Translations under genes and position numbers: made by a program
Notes under the pieces: model-generated
What the model was told of the DNA's origin: nothing
Database searches by the model: none
Seen by the model: only the letters and a program-made list of their open reading frames with translations
Part shown: piece after piece, positions 35,151 through 47,328 of the stretch
How positions within the stretch are numbered: position 1 is the first letter of the stretch
Layout of the letters: each line of letters opens with the position of its first letter
Source of the DNA: Gnetum montanum
Taxonomy: Eukaryota; Streptophyta; Gnetopsida; Gnetales; Gnetaceae
Length of the DNA: 64,000 nt
Reading direction: 5' to 3'
NCBI GenBank assembly: GCA_015680685.1
Contig: MNCI01030156.1
Coordinates: forward strand, 6,353-70,352

Positions 35151-35939
35151 CCAATTAGATATGGCATGAGTAAGAATAATAGTTTGGCTCCTAGGTGGTA
35201 TTCAATTTGAAGGGGACTTAAAGGAATTAGATATAGAGAGATATGGAGAAGCAGGGTTGCTAATCACATGTGTATGCGAGGGCTTAGGTGGATTGTTGGA
35301 TCAGAAAAAAGGTCTTTTTCAAGTTCCATTGTCTGAACCACTTAGTTGATGAACTAGTTGTAGATTAACAACCCTAGCACTATTGTGTTGTTGTAGTTGG
35401 GTTGGAAGCTCACCCTACATAGATGGAGCAAGAAATGGCTATGTTGAGGATGGAGGAGCTGGTGTAGAAACAAGAGAAGGATAAGGATAAAAAGTGGTAT
35501 CCCTTCTTGAATGTGGAGAATGAGTTTGATAATATTTGATAGGGTAGTAGTGATTTTGAAAAGTAGAAACATGACTAGAAGAGTCACATGGAGATAGAGG
35601 TTTCTAAACGTAATACCCATATGGATCAGGATGTTTGTAAGGGTATTGCTACCTTGGCAATTGTAGCATCCATGACTATGGTTGTTATCACTGTTGATAC
35701 TGCTCATATGGTTGCAGTGGAGTTCCACTTGGATAATATTGTTGTTACTAATGGAAATACCTAGGATTTCCTTAAGGATAAGGCAATCTTTAGGTTGTTT
35801 ACCTTCTTTCTAGTCATGGATTCAGAGCATACACCCTAGACTCTTGTAAGTATGCAATGATGGGGCAACATCCTTTAGGATGTTCATACTAGTAGATTTC
35901 ATAGCCACCATTATCATCTAATTCAGTTTTTGCAACTTC

Positions 35940-37352
35940 TTATACTATAGCAATCTTGTTGTTACCCTTTGCTTGGCATGTTCAACTTCCTTGTGCCTTC
36001 TGCGATCATGAACACTACCTTGTTCTTTGGACTCTTCTGCAATTTTCAAGATAACTTGAAATCGACTATCCATAGGGTCCCATAACTGATCTACCTTAAC
36101 CAAAATTTCAAAGGTGCATTTTTTAATCAGCAAATTCTTCCAATTCTCCACCTCATCAAGTGATAATTCCTCCTCATTGTCATAAAATCAAACCTCCCTA
36201 TTGAGAATAGAAGAATTGCGATTATGTTCTTCTGCACTTTCACATTTCCTTAACTCTCTACCTACTCAACCAACCATTGAATTTGATGGGCTCTTAATTC
36301 TAACAATTTTCCTTTAACATTGATGCCAAGAGTTCTCCTTGTTTCTGATCGAAGCCCATCTACAATGTAGCAAAGTTTTTCTAGTTGAGAATAACCATGG
36401 CCAGGACATTTATGCAATAAGGAATAGTATCAACCCATGGTAGCATCCAAGGGTTCATATGTCCCTTGTTTCCATCCTTGGATCTACCTTCTCAAATTGG
36501 ACACTCAAGAGTATGTATAATATTTGTCATTAAATAGTTCAAGCATTGTACTTCGCCATCTAATGGATTCCAATTCTAAGGACCGGTACTAACTTTCTAC
36601 TTCTTTAATGAGTGTCCTAAGGAACATCTTAAGATTTTGCCAATCATTTTCTATATTTTGCAAGGCACAGGCATCATGAAAAGCTTGAAGATGGTTTTTT
36701 AGATCTGATTTATATCCCCCTTCGAACCTAGGGATATTGTTCATGTCTAGCCTCTTGATTCAACTATCCTTAATATGCCTTGTAGGAATTCTCACTACCT
36801 CTACAATGTCTAGCATGTTTCGAGTAGGAAGTAAAGGCTCATCAAGTTCATGATTCTAGTGCTTTTAATGCCCTCTACTACCCCTTTTTTCATGATCACA
36901 AGTCTCTCTTAAATGTCCACACCCTTGGTCTTGACTTACCAAATGATCCCTATGATCATCTTGGTTCTGTTAGTCACCTCCATCATGATCGTGCCCTGGT
37001 GGTTGCATTCAAAGCTAGAATAGAAAGAAGATGACAACAAAGGTGAAGATAAAGAAGGACTAGCATCATCATGGTGCCTACCACCCCCTCTTTGGTGATT
37101 GTGACCATAATCCTGATCATGTTTCATGTCTACATCCTGAGCATGACTCTCCTCCCTGGATCCCCCTTTGTCATTGGATCCGTTCTTGCTAGAACTCAAA
37201 TTATGGATCATGGACTGTAGGTTTTGATTTTGACCTTCTTCACTAAAGTCAAAGAGAGGAGTTTCACTAAATGAAAAACCCCCAAAGAAGGATTCCCCAT
37301 AGTATTTTTGGTATGGTAGGTATGGGGAATTATTAAACCACTTCCCCTTCAC
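35940..37352 (-). pseudogene. gag of the minus Athila-like element
   Basis: The amino-terminal part is open (37352-36936): an aromatic Gly/Phe/Ser-rich start (ESFFGGFSFSETPLFDFSEE), then Ser/Asn and His/Gly-rich disorder (DYGHNHQRGGGRHHDD). Gag core blocks follow in broken frames, ending with LWDPMDSRFQVILKIAEESK. The plus copy shares the Ser-rich and later parts only, so this is the better copy of the N-terminus. Confidence 0.55.
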
Positions 37353-37803
37353 AGATTTGTAGTTTTGCTCTAGCTATCAATCCCTTAGATGTTGTGCCCT
37401 AGTGGGATGATAATCCTTGGTGTTACTATCCTATACAACATACTCACCATGAAGTCCTTGGAGGCCTAATCGCATAAGAGTTTATTGGAGCATCGCAGGA
37501 ACAGATTGATCGAGCAGCAACACAATGTTAGACTCCATGTCACACCACCATAGTAGTTCATCTTGGTGTAGGATAAAGGTGAAACTAGGTACATACTCAT
37601 TAAGATGAGCATATACCACTCTATATTGTTGGGGCACCTACTAATTTACTTTATTGAACTTGGATGGAGAATCACTCTTGTGAGAAGAAGACATCTTGTG
37701 TTAGAAAATAAAAAATGCAATGTGCTTCTTAAAATTGTTGTAGTTATTTTAATGTATGATACGACTCTAGGGTTTATTCCAATGATCTTAGTAAAAAAAA
37801 TTT

Positions 37804-37820
37804 CCCTAGTAATGGTGCCA
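37804..37820 (-). other. tRNA-Asp-type primer-binding site
   Basis: Minus strand TGGCACCATTACTAGGG, one base after the LTR end. The Athila consensus TGGCGCCGTTGCCGGGG differs mostly by G-to-A / C-to-T changes, as expected for decay of methylated CpG. This supports the lineage call. Confidence 0.65.
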
Positions 37821-37821
37821 A

Positions 37822-38692
37822 TGATGAGTGATGAGATACCCCTATGCCCAACCATATGAATCACAAGCATTCACAAGCAATCCAATTAAATTTCACAAAC
37901 CTTAAGTTCCTAAGTACACTAGTTCTAGGACATGAAATCTAATCATGATAATTGTTTTCTCAACTACACTTGTGGAGCTTGATTGTATGGTTAAGTGTTA
38001 TTAAGGCACATAATTTTTATTATTTTATATTTTATTTATCTACAATTAACAACAAGTTGAAACTCAATTCATAAATCAATTTAACTAATCTAATTGCTAC
38101 TCAATAATTAACTATCCTAACATAAGTATCTGACCCCACTTTCCATGCACATCATGAACATGTATAACGCTGTTAGGTTACCAAATGTTAAGTGTTGCTG
38201 GGATTACCAAGAGTCATACACATGCTCGAAGAAGTCATACTTATGTGCTTAATTAATTCTATTTAATTAAACTAGCTTACTTTAGCTTAATTACTTAGCA
38301 ATATTAAATAAATTTACATAAAACATTAATTGCATGAATACAATATTAAGGATACCCAAGGTATTGTAAGGTTTGATCAGAAAGCTCATCTTTATTATTG
38401 CACACAATTCCATGCTCAAGTACAATAGTGCTCAAATAAAGATTCATACACTTAATGACTCCTACTGCATGCACTTTGGAAAATATTCTAACTCTAGAGA
38501 AAAACATTGTAAGAGTTTTGCTATGCTATGACAAAAAAAAGTTACATGGAAATCATGTCCCCAAGCACTATATTTATAAGCCAACACATACCCCATGATA
38601 TTGAATATCTGACTTCACATCTTGGGACCCAATATTAGAGCTCCTATTTTGGATATCTGATTTTGGAGCCAGGCAAAAAATTTGATTCATCA
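37822..38692 (-). mobile_element. 5' LTR of the minus Athila-like element
   Basis: 871 bases, starting TGATGAATC (38692) and ending CTCATCA (37822). TATA box at 38578-38571. Homologous along its length to 28710-29597. U3 again has GATATC-like words (GGATATC, GAATATC). Many small differences from the 3' LTR show an old insertion. Confidence 0.8.
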
Positions 38693-39179
38693 TGTAGGAA
38701 CAAGGTTTTAATACCATCAAACATTAAGTTTGATGGGAATTTTCCTCAAAAAAGATTTACTTCTTTCCACTATAAAAAGTTCAATAGAAAGCTTTAATTA
38801 CAATTCAATTTAAAATGGAGCTTGCATAAATTTTTTTAAGCATTTAAAGTGGGGCAAAAATGTTGTTACATTTTGGCCATTTTATGGAGCAGACTTTATA
38901 AAATAAAGTTGAGATGTTGTTAAGATGAAAATTAAATTGCCAAATTATTTTCTTATTAGAGATTGGAAGATAGTACAATGGTAGACAAGAAATTAGATTA
39001 TTTACCTAAAAAGACAATGGTACAAAATGATAAATGGGCATTGGCTTACAATGGTTATCATAAGATTGTTATGCATGATCATAAAGGTCCCATCTCTATA
39101 CATGGAAATTCCAAAGGTGGAAAATAAGAGAGTAATTAGTGGATAGATTGGCAAGGAGAACCAATGTTTGGCCACATAT

Positions 39180-39692
39180 GATCATTATGGAATTCTAAAG
39201 CTTAGATACCCTAGAGTTAGAAAACATTGGTTTCATCCACTTGCCACAATTCATGGAAAGTTTGATAGTTTTAACTAAATTACATCTCACGTAATGCTTA
39301 AATTTGTAAAATCTACCAAAGTCTATAAGTAGATTATCAACTCTCAAATACTTGTTCTTAAATAAGTGCTAGACTTTGCAATGACTCCTGCATCCATAGG
39401 AAACATTTCAAAGCTAGTAAAACTCTATGTCTATGGTTGTTTAAAGCTACAAGTGCTACCTCCCTCACTAGAAATGCTTCAAGGTAGTTGCACAAATTTC
39501 CAAGACCTAGCTTATACAATTAGCAGCTCAGAGGAGTTGGCAATATTGGTGATCCCTGATTGCCATGTTTCCACTAAAAAATTACCATCTACCAAGGAAA
39601 ATTTTATCACATTAATAGCACCCAAGGAACACCCTAGCCTTGAATGCATCTATTTATTAGGTTGTAGGGAGAACCGCAACCACATTATGTGA
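39180..39692 (+). pseudogene. LRR fragment of an NB-LRR-type resistance gene, R copy A
   Basis: The plus strand encodes leucine-rich repeats: GFIHLPQFMESLIVLTKL, NLPKSISRLSTLKYLFLNKC, then after a frameshift SIGNISKLVKLYVYGCLKLQ and LPPSLEML, ending ECIYLLGCREN. The LPxSIGxLSxLxxLxLxxC pattern is typical of plant disease-resistance (TNL/CNL) LRR domains. No NB-ARC or TIR domain is present. It lies inside the non-autonomous R element, so it is a captured exon piece. Stops: TAA, TAG and TGA within the first half. Confidence 0.65.
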
Positions 39693-40471
39693 AACAATTA
39701 CAGCTCAAAATGTGTAACAAAAACTATTTCTAGTGTAAATGCATTATTATGAGTCACGCATTCTAGATGATATCATGCGTCAACTATAGAAGTTAAATCA
39801 TCTATCATAGTCACCTAGTTATGACATTAATTATAACTATTGGAACTTAAAACCTTTGGGCTCAATGGAAGGAAAGTACATGGTTTGTTTCATAGGAAAA
39901 ACTTATGGCATTAATGTCTCTCCTTCTGACACTGCTATGCATACCAAACTTCTCCAATTTCATTGACAGGCCTAAAGATGGATCACTATCAGCATTAAGC
40001 ACAAGAATGTCTCTGTGGTGGATTTGTATCATCCATAGCAACCCAACACCAAGATGAAGGTTCTTGTGTCAAAGCGCTCCTTGCATAGGTGACATGGCAC
40101 ATGCAGAATCATCAACAATAGTTGGTGAAGCTTGTCACCATGGAACAATAGAAAACTACAGTTATGGTGATGGCAATTATGATCATGGCAACGATAGAAG
40201 ACTCCATAGCATCTAGCAGTAGTAGCAATAAGATAAAATTGTAGGCACAAGAGGTGAGTGGCACTTTCCAAGGATATCATGGACGTAGATGACATAACAC
40301 AGATAACACAAGGATTTCAAGAAAGGTAATGAAAGAGGATTTTGAATGTGAATATGATGGTTGTTAGCACTACTTTGTCAGCACAAGATTCATAACTACA
40401 GTTTGCACACACATAACGACAATGGCAAACACCCAAGTAGCAAATAGCACAAATGAAGTAGCCTTAGTGAT

Positions 40472-40819
40472 GTGGTCATATGGAAGCTATGCATTGTGCA
40501 TGTACTATGCATCATCACAGTGTTTGCTCTACAGAAGATCGGCAACCGTGTCATCACCTACCTCACCCACACAATAATCAAGGGGGGTGGAACTAATAAA
40601 TCAAGAATATCAACATGTCCAAAAATAAAATTTTACTACAGAAATGCTAGGCATACACCACTTGTAGTGTTTTTTCCCAAAGATAAAGATGGCATATGTG
40701 ACTGTTGTAATAAGAATGATGAGTATGATGCAAAAATAGAATGTAGAAAAAAAACTTGTTGGAAGGTAGTTTGGGTAGTTATGATGACGATGGAGAAGGA
40801 TACCAATTCCACATTTTGA
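40472..40819 (+). CDS. Unknown 115-codon frame shared by both R copies
   Basis: MVIWKLCIVHVLCIITVFAL opens a hydrophobic start (a possible membrane or signal segment). It is followed by STCPKIKFYYRNARHTPLVV and a Cys/Lys-rich tail. Copy B keeps the frame at 53465-53779 with about the same length and many substitutions. No domain is recognised. Being open in both copies while neighbouring parts decay is mildly suggestive, not proof, of coding. Confidence 0.3.
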   Translation: MVIWKLCIVHVLCIITVFALQKIGNRVITYLTHTIIKGGGTNKSRISTCPKIKFYYRNARHTPLVVFFPKDKDGICDCCNKNDEYDAKIECRKKTCWKVVWVVMMTMEKDTNSTF

Positions 40820-40956
40820 AACTACAAAGGTTGATGAAGTAATACGTGGAAGTAAAAATCCAACTATATTTATGCTCCACAATGACCCATATTTGGTCAA
40901 TGACTTTATGTTGATGTACTTTCCATTGCTTAGGTGGCTGAAGTACCTATGGATTT

Positions 40957-41006
40957 CTTGCATTGTGCTCTATTAGAGAAACTAAAATAGAGCACAATGT
41001 AAGCAA
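40957..41006. repeat. Inverted repeat near the R polypurine tract
   Basis: GCATTGTGCTCTATT and AATAGAGCACAATGTAAGC form a stem with a short loop. In copy B the left arm is degraded but AATAGAGCACAATGCAAG remains (about 53972-53990). Confidence 0.45.
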
Positions 41007-41146
41007 TCCATATCCCCTTCCAAAAAAGTGTAAAAGCTTTTATTCAATACTATGTCATGCCACATGATTATCTAAAGTATGCATTGACTTGATATGCTTT
41101 CTTTTAGTTAAAAAATGTATTCTTTTTCAAAAAGGAAAGAAATTTA

Positions 41147-42571
41147 TGGGACACTTATTCAAAGTCCCATATGGATTGAACACTTGTCAACTATGGTAGT
41201 TATTAACTATCATGGTGGTTATAACCATCAAATAGGCCACTTGACAACCAAATGGGACACTTGTTAACTATAGCTTATTTATCTCTATGGTAGTTGTAAC
41301 TACCATACACTTGTCAATCATAGCACTTAAATCTATAGTGGTTACAACCAACCTCTATAATTTTTGTAACTTATCTCAACTTCTCATGATGATTGTAACT
41401 ACCCTAAAGTCACTATAAAAGGGATTCAAGGATAGAATGTATGGAAAGGGTTGGGAGATTAAGAAGAAGATATTGAAGCTTGTAAGATGGCTTGCTAATT
41501 TATTAATTCAACTACTTTGTTTTAATCTTGTAAGGTCTTTTCTTCCCATTTTTTTAGTTGTGTAGCTAATGGTTTAGATAGTATCATGCTTGGCATTTAA
41601 TTTTTGGATTTATCCTAGGTTGCTTTTATAGCTCTATTTTTGTGCAATATTAAACTCTTATTAATATTTTCCATAGAAGAGCTAATGTTGTTGAAAAGCC
41701 TCAAGAGAAATTTAATAGTAATATCTTAATGAAATTTCTCATTTTGAACATAGAGAATCTAGGAAAATCTTTGATACTTTGATGGGACTGAAATAGCTTC
41801 TTTATTTTTAAAGTTTATTACCTTAGTATTTCAATTAAAAAAATTTCAAATTTTTTGAAAGCTCTATTGAATGAAATCTTTGACAACTATTAACTAGCCA
41901 AAATAGAGACTCATACTTTGTAGTTTACATAGAATTTTTGGTAGTATAATAAGATTATCTTTGGTGAAATTGCTTGTTGAGCTTAGAAGGTTTGGATAGT
42001 TCATATTTATTGAATTAGGAATAGATTTATTGCGAATTTTTTATTTGTATTAATTTATCTTGCTTAAATATTTGAGATTTCACAAAACTTTGCTTTCTTT
42101 TCTTTCTCTTTCTAAATCCATTGAATCTCACTCTATTTCTAGTTTTCTTATGGAACTTTCTCTCTAGGGAAAATTAGGAGTAGATTAGTAGAATTATGCT
42201 TACACATTATTTCAAAATTATATTTGTTACAAGTAATGTACTATAGAGACTATATAGACTAAGTGATTGAACAAAATAGAAATCTCTAACAACTCATAGT
42301 ATTTTACAAAGATAGCTAAATTTATTTTATGATAGCTTATTACAATTTCATACACAACCTAACCATTTCAACATTTACAACAGTAAACCCATACTCACGA
42401 TTAGTTCATTTCATAACTTCTGAGTCTATTTGGAGATATCTAGGTCTTGGTGTTGCCAAAGACTAGCAAGCATCTAAACCTTGTTTGAAGAACACCTTCG
42501 ATCTCATGACTTCCCAAGGTCATGAAACCTGAAGCCCACCCAATGTTAGCAAACCCAAACAGTCACCAATA
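41147..42571 (+). mobile_element. R LTR2 (shared middle LTR)
   Basis: About 1425 bases, preceded by a purine run (AAAAAGGAAAGAAATT) and starting TGGGACAC. TATAAAAG at 41414-41421. Its U3 holds an array of palindromes around GGTTATAACC / GTAGTTGTAACTAC. It ends at the same point as LTR3, followed by the primer site at 42579. Confidence 0.65.
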
Positions 42572-43721
42572 ATTCTTTTGGTGCTAGAAGGATGGTATGA
42601 ACATTTGTTCCAAAGTTCATAAGTTAATAGCTTATCATAATTAAAAAGATCATTAGGCCTAGCACACCAATAGTTCTTTTTGGTGCTAGAAGGGCTTGAA
42701 AGAAAAAGGTTTTTGAGTTTGGAACAAGTAGTAGAGTAAAAGCTAGAAGGATAAGAAGTTCATCTCTTCTATTTGGTTTATCAATAGCTTTATCTCATGC
42801 AAATATTCAACACCAAGATCAAGCTTGTGGGTTGCTTGTAGCAAATTTAAAGGATATGCCTCAAATTTGATATTCAAACTTGCTAAGCAAAAATATTTCA
42901 AGTTGGGATAATATGAAAAGCCTTTTCTTGGCCTAGCTTAGTAATCTATTAGATTAATAATAATTGTACTATGGGCTAGTACAAGCTAAGCAAGGGGTGA
43001 AGGAGATAGATTTGGATAATAATGCTACAAAGGAAAATGTGGGGGCTAAAGAAGTGGAAACATTAATAAACAAGAGCAAGAGAAGAAAGCTTGGGATGCA
43101 TTAAGAATTAAGTATGAAAGAACCTAAGATAAGAGGATTCCTAAGAGGATCACTTTGACCACTCTCTTCTACTCTATTAAGTAGCTTATGCTATGGTTTC
43201 ACTTGTACAATTTTTGTTTTTGTTTTTGAGGAATGAGCTTTTTGTACCATTGAACCTTAAGTTTGATGGGGATTTTCCTGAAAAAAGATTTACTACTTTT
43301 CACTGTAAAAAGTTCAATAAAAAGCTTCAATTATAGTTCAATTTAAAATGAGTCTTGCATAAATTTCTTTAAGCATTTTAAAGAGGGAAAAAATGTTATC
43401 ACATTTTGGCCATTTCATGGAGCAAACTTTATAAAATAAAGCTAAAACCTTGTTAAGATGAAAATTAAATTGCCAAATTATTTTCTTATTGTATATTAGA
43501 AGATAGTAAGGTGGCAAACAAGAAATTAGATTATTTACCTAAAAAGGCAATAATAAAAAAATGATAAATGAGCATTGGCTTGCAATGGCTATCATAAGAT
43601 TGTTATGCATGATCCTAAAGGTCCCATCTCTATACATGAAAATGCCAAAGGTGGAAAATGAGAGATTAATTGGTGGATAGATTGGCAAGGAGAACCAATG
43701 TTTGGCCGCGTAAGATAATTA

Positions 43722-44250
43722 TGGAATTCTACAACTTGGATACCCTTGAGTTGGAAAACATTGGTTTCCTCCACTTGCCACAATTCATGGAAAGTTTGAT
43801 AGTTTTAACTAAATTACATGTCATGTAATGCTTGGACTTGTGAAAGTTGTCAGAGTCTATAGGTAGATTATCAACTCTCACATATTTTTTCTTGAGCAAG
43901 TGCTAGATTTTGCAAGGGCTTCCTGCATCCATAGGAAACCTTTCAAAGCTAGTAAGACTCTATTTCTATGGTTTTTTGAAGCTACAAGTGCTACCTCCCT
44001 CACTAGAAATGCTTTAGGGCCATTGCCCAAATTTCCAAGACCTACCTTATATAATTAGTAGCTTATGGAAGTTGATAGTATCGATGATCCCTGACTACCA
44101 TGTTTCCATTAAAAAATTACCATATGCTAAGGAAAATTTTATCACATTAATAGCACCCAAGGAACACCCTAGCCTTGAATGCATCTATTTATCAAATTGT
44201 AGGAAGAATGAACAACCACATTATGCAAAACAGTTACAGCTCAAAATGTG
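43722..44250 (+). pseudogene. LRR fragment, R copy B
   Basis: The same captured LRR piece with fewer shifts: LENIGFLHLPQFMESLIVL, then GLPASIGNLSKLVRLYFYG, LKLQVLPPSLEML and SLECIYLSNCRKNEQ stay in one frame with three or four stops. It preserves the SIGNLSKL consensus better than copy A. Confidence 0.65.
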
Positions 44251-44845
44251 TAACAGAAACTATTTTCAATGTGTAAACATGTTATTATGAGTCGCTCATT
44301 TTGGATGATATTATGCATCAGCTGCAAAAGTTAAATCATCTATTGTAGTCCCCTAGTTATGACATTGATTATAACTATTGGAACTTAAAAACTTTGAACT
44401 CCATGGAAGGAAAGTGCATGCTTTGTTTCATGGGAAAAACTTGCAACAATAATGTCTCTCTTTACTACACCGTTGTGCATATTAAACCCCTCCAATTCCA
44501 CTATTGAGATGAAATATGGATCAATGTCAACACTAAGTGCATGAATGTCTCCATGGTGTATTTGTGTCATCTATAGTAAGCCAGCACCAAGATGAAGGTT
44601 CTCATCTCAAAGCACTCCCTACATAGTTGCCATGGCCACATGCAAAATTGTCAACAATAGCTAGTGGAGCTTGTCACCATGGAACAACAAAAAACCATGG
44701 TTATGCTAACAATGGTTACTATCATGGCAATGGCTAAAGACTCCATGGCATCTAGCAGCAGCAGTAATAAGCCAAAATCATAGACACAGGAGGTGAATGA
44801 CACTAACTGAGGATGGCATGAACATAGACAACACAACACAAATGT

Positions 44846-46631
44846 TGATGTCAACCTTGCTCATGCTAGGCACGAGGCCATGATTAACAATATCAACATT
44901 AATATTTTTGAATGCTAGCAATTGATCTACAAAATTTCCAACATCCTATAGAGACCCTACATAAGAACACCTACCTATACTTCTATATTTTGCAAATGGA
45001 TGATTTGTTTTCTCACCACAAGCTTCTCACAACATCAAATGCAAGTAAATACAAGTTTATAGTTCATTGAATAAAAAGAATTCAACTACGCAACCACTCT
45101 ATTACTGGATACCAATATTTTATGCCATAGACATTCATCATTAGTTAGGATCGATAGTCATGATGCATGCCATTTTTATTAGTGTTAGCAAGGTTTTAAT
45201 ATTATTTACATGTTAAGATGTTATCAGTTTGTATTCAAAATTTATACTTCATGCTAGCTAAGTAGATGGCATCTGAGGTGAAATTACTATATTTAGTTTG
45301 ACATGTTTTATATACACATTTTATGCTTCTATTGTCTTAAAAATTTGAATTACATTGATGTAGATTACTAAAGGAGTTACGTTGATGGTGGGAGAGACAT
45401 GGCAGCCCCGGGCATTACAAGAGTTATGTAATGACCCTAGGTGGTGGAGAATATGACATGGTGGTGTCAAGAGTTACAACATGATGGTTGATGTCGTAAC
45501 GATCAAAGGGTGGATGTGGGAATTGAGTGAGCACCACATCGATAGCCACTATTAAAATAGGGGCAGAGGTTTGTAGATAGGATCGAAGGGGTCTTCCCTC
45601 TTTCAATTAGCAAACGGGAGCTCTCTCATCTCAAGGAAGCCTCCTTTATATTTGGTGCATCATCATGGTGGTGAAAAACAAGCCTCCCCTTTCCTAATTA
45701 GTAGCAATGAAACTTGCGACAGTGGTAGTACCTATAACAATAGTAGATGATGTGCGAATTGCAGGACCGATGGCCAACGGCCTCTCTATCAGTTACAGGA
45801 ATGATGGCTGGCGACCTCTCTTCCATTTGTAGATGACAACACTGACACCAATGCTAGAGGTGACATGTGGTGTAGCAGTAGCACAAGTAGGTAGTAAACA
45901 TGTGCAGCACATGACAATGGATATAGTCGTGAACTACAATGGCAGCATGTGGCATATGATAGTCTGATAGCAACATCAATGGTAACATGGAAGCAAAAAA
46001 CACCCTCACTCATGTGCACGTGACATGCAGTACATGTGGGTGATACATGGATGGCAACGAGCATGGTGGAAATAGTGCGTTATAAGTGATGTCGGTAAAC
46101 AGCAGCACGTGTGTGGCAAGTGCTACCAATGATGATAACAGGTAATGTGACAACATCATCTCTGGCCTCACATTCTTTTGATTGCAATGCCATGTGGTTA
46201 TCCATCATGGTAGAGGAGGTGCCCATAGACAATTTCAAGCAACATTAGTAACCAATGGCAGTGCATAAGAGCTTAGGTCTCCCTCTTTCTCTCTTCATGG
46301 GATAGCAGCAACATGCAACAAGTCTCCCTCTCTAGCGATACTCAAGGTCTTTCTCCTTGGCAATGGGCACCATCAGCGTGATGACAGACTGATAGTAGTA
46401 AGAGACCAGGGAAAAATTTAAATTTACTATATTTTTCATTTAGTATAGAAATTCAAGACAATTGCTCAAAGCCCCTTGATTTTCTAGTTTACTTTATTTT
46501 GGAACATCACGTAGCTCTCTCCAACTGAGACTATTCCCAGGTTTTTGTATCCATATGGGAGGTGCCCTAAGCAATAGTCTTCTCAAATGAGTTTTTTTTT
46601 TAGTATTAATGCATCCAAAGTTTATGCATCA
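44846..46631 (+). mobile_element. 5' LTR of the 8.4-kb element
   Basis: 1786 bases, homologous end to end with 51488-53288. Contains CTATTAAAATAGGGG (about 45550), a weak TATA candidate followed by transcribed-looking sequence. A run of TCTCCCTCTTTCTCTC near 46285 is expanded in the 3' LTR. Confidence 0.75.
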
Positions 46632-46657
46632 ACACCTTTTTGATGCTAGAAGAAGGT

Positions 46658-47328
46658 CCATTTTTTGAACTTTATTTTTCATTTTCAAAAATATTATCAA
46701 TTTTCTACTGTTTCCCACTTCCTATTCTGTTTTCATTTTCCTTATTTTATTCTTATCTCAAAATTATTATTTTCCTAAATTTTATTTTCCTTTATTGCAA
46801 ACCTCTATCTCCAAACCTTTTATTTTCTACCTTTTTCTTGAAAAATTGATGTTTCTCATTTTCTAAAAATTGTCATTATGGGAATCCTATTTTCAAATTT
46901 TTAAACCCCTATCCCATTTTTAGATTTGTATTTTGGCGATCCTTAACTGAGTCCCAATTTTGGTAAGGTGGTTTTATTTAATTATTCAATTTTAAGTTTA
47001 TTTTTCTGAAATTTTTCACTTTACTATTTTCCTTTTAAATTTTATAAATATTACAATTTCATGCATTTATTTTTCTTTAAAAATAATTTTAATTGCATAT
47101 TTTAGTGTTTTTTTGTCAAAAAAATATTATTATTTCAATTTTTTTATTTTACTTAATTTTATAGCTTTATTCTAACATTTATATTCTATAATTCTTATTT
47201 TATGAGTGAACTCGCAATAAGAATTATTTACCTCTTCTCCTAACCAACCAACTACTCATCACTTTACATTAAGAAAACAATGAACTTCACATTTTCCAAG
47301 TTTTATTCCTAGGAGATCTTGGACTAGA
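46658..47328 (+). other. AT-rich leader of the 8.4-kb element
   Basis: Very T-rich untranslated leader between primer site and gag. No frame or motif beyond homopolymer runs. Confidence 0.5.

Larger units (their letters stand above)
28710..38692 (-). mobile_element. Athila-like element, minus strand, with both LTRs
   Basis: Complete in outline on the minus strand: 5' LTR 38692-37822, primer site 37820-37804, gag 37150-35940, protease, RT, RNase H, integrase to 31675, polypurine tract 29610-29598, 3' LTR 29597-28710. It is the same family as 11455-23169 but lacks the extra coiled-coil frame. It interrupts R copy A: R copy B continues without it at about 43210-43250. Flanking 5-mers CTTAG (28705-28709) and TGTAG (38693-38697) share three bases, compatible with a decayed target duplication. 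Confidence 0.8.

Noticed and set aside
45424-46064. Minus-strand frames in the 5' LTR of the 8.4-kb element
   Set aside because: Not maintained at the matching place in the 3' LTR; chance frames in LTR DNA.
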